A stretch of DNA of 64,000 nucleotides, from positions 62,001 through 126,000 of the forward strand of contig NZ_LHPI01000013.1 of the NCBI RefSeq assembly GCF_001274785.1, written 5' to 3'. The position numbers and the translations under genes are program-made. Shown here in pieces: positions 50,801-58,699 of this stretch. The notes beneath the pieces were generated by a model. It did no database searches, was not told where the DNA came from, and saw only the letters and a program-made list of their open reading frames with translations. The DNA comes from Vibrio hepatarius. Its GTDB lineage: Bacteria; Pseudomonadota; Gammaproteobacteria; Enterobacterales; Vibrionaceae. The number at the start of each line of letters is the position of its first letter. Positions within the stretch are counted from its first letter, which is position 1.

Positions 50801-52927
50801 GACACTACAGCTCAACAGTTGGCTAATGAAGTCTTTCACTACGCTAATAGGTAGCCAACCCGCGTTAAGTTCGACATTAATGTCTACAGCTGGGACGTCT
50901 GCAGGCTGTATAGCTTTTAGAGCCTCGTAGTTAGGCAGTAACGAAGAGTTACCGTTTACTAAAGCACTGACAACCTCAAACTTGCTCTTTACATCGCCTG
51001 ATAGGTAGGTTTCTGCAAATTCATATTGGCCGTTTTTCGGGTCTAGAAAGATTAGGTTACCTACGAGTTCACGTTTAGTCTGCTCGATTGATTGACCGCA
51101 AAGCGCAGCAATACGCGGAATATCAATAGTGTGGCTGTCATTCCAACACACCCACAATGCGTCAGTGCTGTTGTCTGCAGAAGTAGGCGCAACCCACGGC
51201 TTGATGATACGACGGCTAAAAATCTCTGCTTTGTCGGCGTGAGGTTTTTCTGCTGGTACGTTTAGGCGTTTAGCTTGCTCACGAGTAACACCGCGATTGA
51301 AATTAGACTCAAGGCTAGCCAGATTTGCATAGAAAGGGTCTTTACCGAAAGCGCGGCGGTTGGCGCTTTCCTGAATGAAGCCGTGTTGACGAACAAAGGC
51401 ATCGTAACGGTCGTTCAGTTCTTGACGGGCTGTTTCAATAGCCAGTTCGTGACCATCTGTGCGCTCTAGCTCAAGTAACTGAGCCATAGACTGTTTAACT
51501 GCAATCATAGAAGCGATACGGGCAGCGCGTTTGCCTGTGATCTCCTGACATACGTCAAACGTCATGTTTCCGTGTTCGTCGTCCTGCTTTCGAATCGCTA
51601 CTTTGTCATCTTCGGTTAGCGCAAAGCCGCCAAAGTCGATATAGGCATTGTCTGAGACTAGGCCAGCCATAGGCGCTAAGAATTCGTCATCATCACTTTC
51701 TGAGGTCTGAGTCGATTCAAAGTAAATATCTTTCGGGAAATGAGCGGCAAAAGCTCTCTGAACATCAGCTACGATGTCTTTTGAATCTGACATGCATTGG
51801 ATCTGTTTACCTTGAATGCCTGGCTGTACTTCCATGACACCGAGAATTGCATCTGGATTTGCAACGTAGTGGTTGTTTAGGTAGTACGATTCGCCTGTAG
51901 GTAAAGTTTGTTCGAAAGCATGAACCCAATCAGCCGTCGCCGCAGTTGCAGTGTTAGAACGTTGCAGTAATAGGACGTCAACCGAAGCGTTAGCGCCGCT
52001 GTGCTCTTGAAACACACTTTTAGGTAGTCGTATAGCACCGCGCAGCTCGGCAAGGTTAGCGACGATTTCTCGAGCCTTAGTGCTCTTGGAGTCAAGGAAC
52101 GAGGTAGACACGATAGCGACCATAAGGCCACCCATGCGTAAGATTTTTGCACCTTTAGCCATAAAATAGTTGTGCAGAGTCATACCGTTAAGCTGCGAAT
52201 CCAGCTTATCAATCACTTTTGCACTGCCAAAAGGTGGGTTCTGGATTACTAGATCTTGATTAGCTTTGATGTTCAGTTCTTCAAAACCCTTATTACCATA
52301 TACGGTTGCATTCGGGTAAAGGTGTTCTAGTGCCTCTGCAGTCACGCTATCAAGCTCACACAGCGTAACTTTGGAGTTTTCAAACATATCGGCAGACATA
52401 GGAGCTATAAGGCCACCCATACCAGCTGCAGGATCGCAAATTCGGCCACCAGCATTAAAGCCGGCATTAGCTAACATCGTGTAGATGCCACGCGTCAAAT
52501 ATAGGGGCGTGTAAAATGCCGATAGGGTAGATGTGCGCGCACTGTAGTACTCACTTTCGGTGAGCATGTCTTTTAGTTGCTGGCGCTTTGATTCGGTCTT
52601 TGTGTTCTTCTCGTCAAAGATAGAACTCAGAGCGCCCCAACCAACGTATTTGGCTAGCTTCTCTTGCTCTAAGCGAGTAGCACTGCTGTTACGACCACGG
52701 AGAGCTTTAAGGACACGTATAGCCGTTACATTAGCTTTAAATCGCTGCGCGTCTGTCGATGCTACATTCAGAGCGTTTGATATAAGGAAATCACGGGCAG
52801 CCGCCATTATAAGATCACGTTTTTTTGTATTGTTGTGCTTTTCGGTAAATGTCTGCAATTCTTGGTTGGTACCGAAGAATAGGCCCATTTGACCAGATTC
52901 ATAAGTGATAGTTTGAACGTCTGACAT
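47855..52927 (-). CDS. Fused N6-adenine methyltransferase / SF2 helicase (1690 aa)
   Basis: N-terminal third: SAM motif I ICDPAAGMGG (about 165) and catalytic NPPFGSA (about 230). Second half: Walker A MSVGSGKTYAL (about 857), DEAH box LADEAHSYKN (about 1010), and motif VI EQRTGRLERQGN (about 1390). A helical C-terminus follows. The fusion resembles DarB-type phage antirestriction and other large plasmid methylase-helicases. It may protect plasmid DNA during transfer or act as a restriction-like system. AAGGG precedes the ATG. It is monocistronic. Confidence 0.9.
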   Translation of the reverse strand: MSDVQTITYESGQMGLFFGTNQELQTFTEKHNNTKKRDLIMAAARDFLISNALNVASTDAQRFKANVTAIRVLKALRGRNSSATRLEQEKLAKYVGWGALSSIFDEKNTKTESKRQQLKDMLTESEYYSARTSTLSAFYTPLYLTRGIYTMLANAGFNAGGRICDPAAGMGGLIAPMSADMFENSKVTLCELDSVTAEALEHLYPNATVYGNKGFEELNIKANQDLVIQNPPFGSAKVIDKLDSQLNGMTLHNYFMAKGAKILRMGGLMVAIVSTSFLDSKSTKAREIVANLAELRGAIRLPKSVFQEHSGANASVDVLLLQRSNTATAATADWVHAFEQTLPTGESYYLNNHYVANPDAILGVMEVQPGIQGKQIQCMSDSKDIVADVQRAFAAHFPKDIYFESTQTSESDDDEFLAPMAGLVSDNAYIDFGGFALTEDDKVAIRKQDDEHGNMTFDVCQEITGKRAARIASMIAVKQSMAQLLELERTDGHELAIETARQELNDRYDAFVRQHGFIQESANRRAFGKDPFYANLASLESNFNRGVTREQAKRLNVPAEKPHADKAEIFSRRIIKPWVAPTSADNSTDALWVCWNDSHTIDIPRIAALCGQSIEQTKRELVGNLIFLDPKNGQYEFAETYLSGDVKSKFEVVSALVNGNSSLLPNYEALKAIQPADVPAVDINVELNAGWLPISVVKDFISQLLSCSVDAEHVLGQWFVKATGVPSVINTQQFGIDGYPATKIISRMMAGRDLIVRRTNTHGTFIDREATVQVESIATEITTRFEDWIWSCDKRRAELESLYNEKFNRYVKPKYSGEMLVFPNMNSSISLRAHQKTCVRRALAQGSFLMDMSVGSGKTYALAAICNTWHRLGLKERTAVVLPNHLVEAIAVEWLTLYPTEKLLVLSPEDMSAQKRRETLNRIKTGAKIVLIPESTFKAIALPKEAESQIIHDEIWETRRAIEVLSARFSVKKLETKLKNLEFKLESLTNREAKDEYLDFAELGFDSILADEAHSYKNLSFSTVALSNVRGIGNPDGSQRAWDMFCKIRHLNENNDHAGVVFSTGTPISNSIIELWSIQKYLAYDELKQANLHWLDSWADLYTTTSSEFEIDATGINFKPVSRLRSFNNLPELQAIYGCIAETVTKKQLNDYLPKLAGGYNMIPPVVGGKPQTIFVDPSDQQKEFIDSLVERAKDFKSSPIDNDNMLLLMYHARCASLDLRVLDPSKAENENSKATACANKVAEIYRQYDAVKGTQLIFCDLSTPNKGKEKLRAKIRQLMKDANTGDEAAQRELETIGHDQIMAAESSYSVYDDIKQQLIALGIPEHEIAFAQEYKTPKAKAELYLQINNGVKRVVLASTQLMGTGCNINNLGVAVHHLDPCYKPSDMEQRTGRLERQGNHLYEADPANFEGVNVIYYATRNSLDSFLYQTLETKANWIEAFRAGETNLRTMNALSADSITFAEIKAEISGNPLVLEHLQLSKEITKLTVQHKRHQQQQHQYEDGIKRYLSREKTQAQLIQDIKNDMAKYEANALPKGEFEAVVSGYDVNKFATAAELLEAELQHWSKANKTSYKPVMYYCGFAVRFGVNYGSHAVYIEGDNEYSVILSGGAKTSGTSILYSVINQLKGLDKTLKNQESYLEEIRVNLKTAQSQIGREFDGLQNLIDAKKRLAEVKHELMTQNEETLAAA

Positions 52928-52999
52928 GATCTGTTGCCCTTAATATGTTGCTTGTCTGAAAGTTACCTTTCTATAAAAACATCGATCATCATTCCCGCA

Positions 53000-53019
53000 A
53001 GTAGTAGAGCTCTACTACT
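53000..53019. promoter_or_regulatory. 20-bp perfect palindrome between divergent genes
   Basis: AGTAGTAGAG/CTCTACTACT lies between the methyltransferase-helicase gene (minus) and the small genes from 53117 (plus). It is a good candidate operator for a dimeric regulator. Confidence 0.65.
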
Positions 53020-53116
53020 ACATTTTCAAAATTAGAAGTTTTTAAAATCTATTCAGATGATAAAATGACACCATTAATCGGAACGCATAATCACCAATAA
53101 GGCAGCAACTTAAGGT

Positions 53117-53374
53117 ATGGCAACTACAGAGAGCGTTAGAGAATTAGAGTTCCTGTTTAGCGATGATAAGCAGGGCGCTTTGGCTCAAACCCCATTTGGA
53201 CAGTATGAGGTTTTCATGGGGCAGTCCGGTTCTTGGTGTGCAGAGTTTCAGTTTGGTAATGCTTGCAGAGTCCTATCTAGGAAGCTCGGTGTGACTTGTG
53301 AGCAGGCAGTATTGATGTGCCAAGAAGATTTCAAAACACGGGTGCATGCCTGTCTAACAGAAAATGAAAAGTAG
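53117..53374 (+). CDS. Hypothetical protein (85 aa)
   Basis: Soluble, four Cys, no recognised domain. First of four closely packed small plus-strand genes. Confidence 0.5.
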   Translation: MATTESVRELEFLFSDDKQGALAQTPFGQYEVFMGQSGSWCAEFQFGNACRVLSRKLGVTCEQAVLMCQEDFKTRVHACLTENEK

Positions 53375-53381
53375 AGATTGA

Positions 53382-53633
53382 ATGAGTTATAGAGTTGCAC
53401 ATAAAAGAAAGGTAAACGCTAAGAAATTCGGTAGAGTTCTAGTCCGTTATTCAATGGCAATAGCTGGTACTCCTTTCACTTTCCCAGTAAAGCCCGGGAC
53501 TGGGAAGAATATAATCCATCAATATGTCGTCGGGGTTGCTTCTCAGTCTGGTCGCGGCAGATCTATTATTTCAATGATGCAAGAACTAGATAAAAAAGAC
53601 GGTGGTAACCGACTTCAAACTTTTTTGAATTGA
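53382..53633 (+). CDS. Hypothetical basic protein (83 aa)
   Basis: Lys/Arg-rich, no recognised domain. GAGATTGA precedes the ATG. It follows the previous gene by 7 bp. Confidence 0.5.
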   Translation: MSYRVAHKRKVNAKKFGRVLVRYSMAIAGTPFTFPVKPGTGKNIIHQYVVGVASQSGRGRSIISMMQELDKKDGGNRLQTFLN

Positions 53634-53645
53634 AATGGGTAATTG

Positions 53646-53816
53646 ATGAAAAAGATAGTAAGTTTTCTAGCAAGTATTTCATTTGGCCTTGCGGTATCAA
53701 TGCCATTTTTCTTCAATTATGTGCCTGCGTATGTACTGGCTATCATGGTAGGGCTTCCTTGGGTTGCATTCATACTGCAGTTGCGTGACAAGGAGAAAAC
53801 TAAGGTTGTTGACTGA
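53646..53816 (+). CDS. Small two-helix membrane protein (56 aa)
   Basis: A 57-codon frame begins with ATGAAAAAG and has two hydrophobic segments (about 4-20 and 27-45) and a charged end (RDKEKTK). It is tightly packed between neighbours. Confidence 0.55.
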   Translation: MKKIVSFLASISFGLAVSMPFFFNYVPAYVLAIMVGLPWVAFILQLRDKEKTKVVD

Positions 53817-54021
53817 CGCGAAAGAATGGTTTTTTCTATTGTACGAAGGTAAGCAGACAGATGAAATCCTTCATTTGGGAGCGTTGCAATTTATTCATTG
53901 GGTAAACGCCTTAAGCTTTAATGAGAGATTCGTTTTCTCTATCTTGACTATGCTGATTTTAACTGCCGGGTGTAAGTTGATTTTGAGGCTTGTTCGTCAA
54001 CTACTTAACGTTGGACGCTAG
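53806..54021 (+). CDS. Small membrane protein (about 71 aa)
   Basis: A hydrophobic helix (about residues 38-58) follows a soluble N-terminus. The likely start is TTG 53806 with AGGAG 10 bp upstream, overlapping the previous gene's stop; the start is uncertain. Confidence 0.45.
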   Translation: MLTDAKEWFFLLYEGKQTDEILHLGALQFIHWVNALSFNERFVFSILTMLILTAGCKLILRLVRQLLNVGR

Positions 54022-54083
54022 TGTCAAAGATTATAAACTCCGAAAAAAGAATCTGAACCTGGATAGAGAGGGCGATAACGCTG

Positions 54084-54111
54084 TTGCGCGATCGGAGGCT
54101 TGAATTAACCT
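54084..54111 (+). promoter_or_regulatory. TTGCGCG-class promoter for the NinX-like gene
   Basis: TTGCGC (54084-54089), 16-bp spacer, TAACCT (54106-54111). Confidence 0.55.
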
Positions 54112-54166
54112 AAATTACATTGAAGTGATAGTGATGGTCGCTATCCAGTCGTAGTAAGGAAGATTC

Positions 54167-54559
54167 ATGTCTCGCGTTAACGTTTCAACTTTAGAAGGTG
54201 CTGTTCTTGATTGGGCGGTAGCGAAATGCCAAAACCTTCCAATTAAGTATGACCCTATGGGCTTTGGTTCTGGCTCAGAGGCTGGGTTTTGGGTATGGGA
54301 TGATGACCCTAAAGGTTATATTACAAAAATCGGTCGTGGCTACAGTCCTTCCACTAACTGGCAGTTGGGCGGTCCAATCGCTGATGCACAAAACATTAGC
54401 CTCATTTCTCCAAGTGATGGCTCAACAACCTGCTCGGCGTATGTGAAGGGCGGTGAATGTACACAAAACGGAAATACGTTATTAATTGCTGCTATGCGCG
54501 CTTACGTATGTAGTGTGCTTGGCGAAGAAATTGATCTACCAGAGAAAGCTTTCCATTAA
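54167..54559 (+). CDS. NinX/DUF2591-like phage protein (130 aa)
   Basis: It starts SRVNVSTLEGAVLDWAVAKC and continues with YSPSTNWQLGGPI and LIAAMRAYVCSVLGEEIDLPE, the recognised DUF2591 (phage NinX) pattern. Function is unknown in phages as well. Its presence marks phage-derived material. Confidence 0.8.
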   Translation: MSRVNVSTLEGAVLDWAVAKCQNLPIKYDPMGFGSGSEAGFWVWDDDPKGYITKIGRGYSPSTNWQLGGPIADAQNISLISPSDGSTTCSAYVKGGECTQNGNTLLIAAMRAYVCSVLGEEIDLPEKAFH

Positions 54560-54601
54560 AGCCTCTGTAGACCATACACAGTAAGACTTAGGTAAACACG
54601 A

Positions 54602-55585
54602 ATGCAGTCAACCGCAGAATTTCGAAACATTACAAAACTTCCCAAAGGTGAGGGGTTTCAACTGAAATTCAAAGCTAATGGAGAAGAGTTCCAACCATAC
54701 GCAGCGAACATCAGTGAAGCTATATCAAAACGTAATGACTACTATCTGGATAACAATTACCGCCCAGCCAGACTGTTCAAGAAATTCTATACCTTGGACT
54801 GTCTAGCGCCCAATGTTGGTATAGAAACCAAATCTGGTAACCCATTTCATCGCTGGCAGGTTCATTCACGAACCCTTGAAACAAGCACATATAGCCCGAA
54901 GTCATACAATGACCATGATGCTGCCGTGGAATTTACGACTAAATGGATTGCTTCTCATAACGCAATTGCAGCGGTTTACAATGGCCGTCGTGAAGAAATG
55001 TTTTTGCAGTGGATTGAGCAGGAAGCAAAGCACGGGACACCATATATTGATGTCGAATTTGACGCAGAGTTATGGCGCCGTTCAGCTCGGTTACTGTTTG
55101 GCACCAACATACCTGAATACTTTGTAGAAGATAATGAGCGCTCTCCAATATGGGTTCCAAACACTCAACACGTTTTTACTGCAAAGGAAATGGGTTACGG
55201 AAAGGGCAAAGAATCAAATTTCCGATCAAAGAAGATAGCTACGGGTTTCACAGCTGCAATAGGCAAATTTAATAGTGGGTATGGGGGCTACTTTAGACCT
55301 GGTTTTGCAGTCTCAGGCGGAACTACAGGATACAAGTGGAAGTTTTTTCGAATATCCGAACAAAAACCTTTTTTAAAGGCTTATCTTGAAGCGGTAGATT
55401 ACTACGTGTTTATACACGCGTTAAGCAAGAAAGAAAAAGAACAGTTGTACTCAAAGTGTCCACCTCGAGATATTTTTTATCTCGACTATAAGCGTCGGTA
55501 TGATCAGGGAGAAGATATTTCAATTATCGAAATTCTTGATATGTTGGATCTGGATGATTTCAATCTCAACAATATCAAACCGTGA
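54602..55585 (+). CDS. Hypothetical protein, possibly with AP2-like N-terminus (327 aa)
   Basis: The N-terminal LPKGEGFQLKFKANGEEFQPYAAN... segment has the strand-rich look of AP2/integrase-type DNA-binding repeats (weak). The rest is unrecognised, with a Gly-rich central stretch (GKFNSGYGGYFRPGF). It is convergent with the Zn-ribbon gene. Confidence 0.5.
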   Translation: MQSTAEFRNITKLPKGEGFQLKFKANGEEFQPYAANISEAISKRNDYYLDNNYRPARLFKKFYTLDCLAPNVGIETKSGNPFHRWQVHSRTLETSTYSPKSYNDHDAAVEFTTKWIASHNAIAAVYNGRREEMFLQWIEQEAKHGTPYIDVEFDAELWRRSARLLFGTNIPEYFVEDNERSPIWVPNTQHVFTAKEMGYGKGKESNFRSKKIATGFTAAIGKFNSGYGGYFRPGFAVSGGTTGYKWKFFRISEQKPFLKAYLEAVDYYVFIHALSKKEKEQLYSKCPPRDIFYLDYKRRYDQGEDISIIEILDMLDLDDFNLNNIKP

Positions 55586-55595
55586 GAAGTTACCC

Positions 55596-55898
55596 TTAAA
55601 ATATACACTTTAAGAACTCTGGTCGCACGATCCTGCTATCGTAGAACAATATCGATGCCTCTTTGCAGCAACTGCAATACATTCGATACTGAGCACCCGA
55701 AGTGTTAATAGTGGCTTCCTTGCTGCTACACTTCGGGCATGCTGATGGCAACTGGATAAATCCATCGCATGCAATGCAAAGACAAGAGTATTTTCCTCTA
55801 CCTTTTTTATCCCTACCCATAACTTGGCCGACCAAATCTGCCTTGCTGTTACATGACGGGCAGTTGATTAGTGCTTGGTATTGCTGTGTTTGAGTCAT
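55596..55898 (-). CDS. Zn-ribbon protein (100 aa)
   Basis: Four CxxC pairs (CPSC, CIAC, CPKC, CSCC) suggest two zinc ribbons. It is encoded 3 bp after the membrane protease-like gene, so probably in one operon. Confidence 0.65.
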   Translation of the reverse strand: MTQTQQYQALINCPSCNSKADLVGQVMGRDKKGRGKYSCLCIACDGFIQLPSACPKCSSKEATINTSGAQYRMYCSCCKEASILFYDSRIVRPEFLKCIF

Positions 55899-55901
55899 AA
55901 C

Positions 55902-56714
55902 TTATTTCTTGCTTACCAAAGAAAATGCAAATACGAAAAATGCCAAACTGCCTGCCAGTAAAATACAAATAGAATACGTAATCGATAACGAGAGAAGACC
56001 CGAAGCTAGGTGGTCGAGTAAAGATTCCCATGCCTGGTCGGAAATTAAACGAACGCAACCGAGTACGAGCAGTAATAGTAATGCCCCTTTAACAGATCCG
56101 CGCAGGTCTGCCGGGGAAGGTGACATATGCAAAGCGATGGCCGCGGTTAAATACATCCAAATGGCAAATTTGCCCGGACTGTCTTGAGCAATCACCCAAA
56201 GAACCGAGCTCAGCTTTAGCACTGCGTCAAAAAGGGCCGTTACAAATGTGGTAAATCCTGATGTGTGGCTGAACGGGGCGCTTAACGAGTCAATGACATC
56301 AATAACGTTTTCACCGTATGGCAGAAACGAATAGGTTAATATGTAGATCGCCGCAGTACCACCGAACAGGGGAGCTACACCAATAAAAAAGTTGCCGATC
56401 TGCTGCCAGAGGTTCGCGGGGTTGTATGAGTGAGTCACGTAGCCTAATGTTCCAGTGCCATCAGGCTTGAATAGCGCCACCTCGTTTATCTTATGGAAAA
56501 ATGGGAGGCAGATAAGAGCGTGCGATATTTCATGTACAGGGGTACCTACGATCGCGCTAAGGTATATACTTTTCCCTCCAAATTGTCGTGCAGCTAAGCC
56601 GCAAGTCAGCCTTTGAAGTAAGTATAGGGTCACAACGAACGCGAGGAATAACCCGGAAGTCGATAGTAGCGTTGTTAGTGTATCGATAAAAAACGATGTG
56701 ACTGTATTAGGCAT
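55902..56714 (-). CDS. Membrane protein with HEISH motif, M50-like (270 aa)
   Basis: About six membrane helices. HEISH (about residue 60, in GTPVHEISHALICLPFF) fits an intramembrane HExxH zinc site, and the following KPDGTGTLGYV recalls M50 site-2-protease neighbours. The second zinc-binding Asp (NPDG-like) is not clear, so proteolytic activity is uncertain. Confidence 0.6.
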   Translation of the reverse strand: MPNTVTSFFIDTLTTLLSTSGLFLAFVVTLYLLQRLTCGLAARQFGGKSIYLSAIVGTPVHEISHALICLPFFHKINEVALFKPDGTGTLGYVTHSYNPANLWQQIGNFFIGVAPLFGGTAAIYILTYSFLPYGENVIDVIDSLSAPFSHTSGFTTFVTALFDAVLKLSSVLWVIAQDSPGKFAIWMYLTAAIALHMSPSPADLRGSVKGALLLLLVLGCVRLISDQAWESLLDHLASGLLSLSITYSICILLAGSLAFFVFAFSLVSKK

Positions 56715-56921
56715 TCAGTAAGGTCCGATTGATTCCATTTTAAACGTTCAGTTTTGAAGTCGTGGTATCTTATCAAAATTCGCTTGAGGATATTTTCTTT
56801 TTAAGCACACTAAACGACATATTAATAAGCCTTGTACGAGAAATACACAGACATTGCCCGAGAAAAGCGCATCTGGATAGCCGTACAAGCAGACAACTAG
56901 CTAATAAGATAAAGGGATGTA

Positions 56922-57407
56922 ATGACCTATCAGACGACATTGAATGAAGACGATATAGAACTAGCCGAGCGTACTGCAGCATCTTTACGACGGATGCAGA
57001 TCTTTTTTAATGAAAATAATATTGGACCGGAACTTGGCAATGAATTGTTCTCAGCTTTTGTGAAGTTTACGTTTGATGGTAACGCGTCTTTTGGCCACAG
57101 TGCGGAAGACTCTTGCAGAATTGAGCGAGAAGACCCGCTACTTAAACAATGGATGGCCGAAGTTCAGCATATCATTGACTATATCCGTCTGCAGAATGCC
57201 GGCACTATTTCCAGCATGTATGCACATAAAGAATCTGATCATTCAAACAACCCAATGTTGAAAGGGGCGTTCCTTGATGTCCTGTTGGATGCTGGCACGA
57301 AGGACGAAAATCCGGTGGAAGGCACTGTAGCGGTATTGACTTGTTTGTGTGTAAACCACATCAAGAATGCTCAACATGCTCCAGCTGGTGGCCGGGCGTT
57401 ACACTGA
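56922..57407 (+). CDS. Hypothetical protein (161 aa)
   Basis: Soluble and helical, no recognised domain. AAGGG precedes the ATG. Its stop overlaps the next start by one base (TGATG). Confidence 0.55.
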   Translation: MTYQTTLNEDDIELAERTAASLRRMQIFFNENNIGPELGNELFSAFVKFTFDGNASFGHSAEDSCRIEREDPLLKQWMAEVQHIIDYIRLQNAGTISSMYAHKESDHSNNPMLKGAFLDVLLDAGTKDENPVEGTVAVLTCLCVNHIKNAQHAPAGGRALH

Positions 57408-57715
57408 TGTCAGAACAAGTACAAATAAAAGTTCAAATGTTAGCAGCTACCTTGAACGAAGTAGCAAATGAACTAATCGCAGAATGTAATTTTGATTGGA
57501 GTCTACTTACTGTTGAAGGCAAATCAGTTTGTGGAATGATGGTAAGCAATGCGTATTTGCTCGTAAACGGAGCTAAAAAAACTTTATTGGTTACGCCCGA
57601 AATGGGTAATCGTATTCGTGATTGTAGTAATAGCCTCAGCGTTCTCGATGAACGTATAGAATCTTATTTATTTACAGTGAACAGCAATGGTGAGTACGAA
57701 TTTGAAATGCATTAA
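57407..57715 (+). CDS. Hypothetical protein (102 aa)
   Basis: Coupled to the previous gene; ATG 57407 (MSEQVQIKV) is chosen for that reason. No recognised domain. Confidence 0.55.
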   Translation: MSEQVQIKVQMLAATLNEVANELIAECNFDWSLLTVEGKSVCGMMVSNAYLLVNGAKKTLLVTPEMGNRIRDCSNSLSVLDERIESYLFTVNSNGEYEFEMH

Positions 57716-57760
57716 CATCTGTTGATATAGCTGACGACGTTACTTGTATTCTCCATTCAC

Positions 57761-57786
57761 TAAGGGACTCTCAATGGAGTCCCTTA
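57761..57786. terminator. Stem-loop between convergent genes
   Basis: TAAGGGACTC/GAGTCCCTTA (57761-57770 with 57777-57786). Confidence 0.7.
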
Positions 57787-57814
57787 CTATTTCTAATCAC
57801 TATCAAATTTCGCA

Positions 57815-58681
57815 CTATTCATTGGGCTTGTTGTCACTGAGTGATACAAAGTGAGTTTTGCCGATGTTTGGTATAATGAATGTGTGGTTATACACGTTAA
57901 AATTTAAATTCTCTCCAACCATTTCATTAAGCGCTTTTGCTTGCTCGTACTCAGAAGGGTCGACTAATAGCTCAACGTTACCAGTGTCTCTTTTAACCGT
58001 AATAACATTTTTTCCCTGACCACGATCGACATCAACATGTAAAAGTTGGCCACTTAAATTGTAAGTGTTCTGGTGCGAAATATAGCTCTCTATCAACTTG
58101 TCTGAGTTTAATACAAACACAGCGGTACAAATGAGTGCAATAGCTGTCTTGTTTGGGCAGTATCGTCTAAACCCCTTTTCTTTGTTAAATATCACCAAGT
58201 TGGTTAGAAACGACTTGTTAACCCAAAGAACCGTTGAAATAAGCACCCCAACAATCACGGCAGTAGCGGCCATCAGTAACGATTGGTGCCCAATGAGTTC
58301 AATTATGGACAAGTCTTTTTGTAGGATAAAGGAAGCCGCGAAGATGCCATAAATTACTATTGAATGTTTGGTCAGGTTGTTTGTGCTGATTTTGTTTATA
58401 GTATTTTTGGCAACATTCAACTTAGAGTTTTTATCATCATCCGATGTAGATTGCACTTTACCTTCACGCTTTGAAATCATGCGTTTATAAAAGATAATTG
58501 CGAAATATATAGCTATGAAAAGCGGCGATATTGTTGCGAGGAAAGCTATCCAAAAGAAGAATAGTTTAAGTACTGGCAGGCTGTCCTGTAGTAGCTCACC
58601 ACTTCCAAAATATACAGGGAGTGTAAGAAATGTCCCTAGTGCTAACCAAGCGTTTCTAGTTTTTCTGAACGTATCATTCAT
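57815..58681 (-). CDS. Hypothetical membrane protein (288 aa)
   Basis: About five membrane segments, then a soluble periplasmic-type domain (about 205-288: GQLLHVDVDRGQGKNVITVKRD onward). It lies 18 bp downstream of the large secreted protein gene and may assist it. No family is recognised. Confidence 0.6.
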   Translation of the reverse strand: MNDTFRKTRNAWLALGTFLTLPVYFGSGELLQDSLPVLKLFFFWIAFLATISPLFIAIYFAIIFYKRMISKREGKVQSTSDDDKNSKLNVAKNTINKISTNNLTKHSIVIYGIFAASFILQKDLSIIELIGHQSLLMAATAVIVGVLISTVLWVNKSFLTNLVIFNKEKGFRRYCPNKTAIALICTAVFVLNSDKLIESYISHQNTYNLSGQLLHVDVDRGQGKNVITVKRDTGNVELLVDPSEYEQAKALNEMVGENLNFNVYNHTFIIPNIGKTHFVSLSDNKPNE

Positions 58682-58699
58682 GCAGGTATTTCCTCGGAC

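Noticed and set aside
56762-56947. 61-codon plus-strand frame with GTG start
   Set aside because: No ribosome site and it overlaps the better-supported gene at 56922; composition is plausible but not enough.
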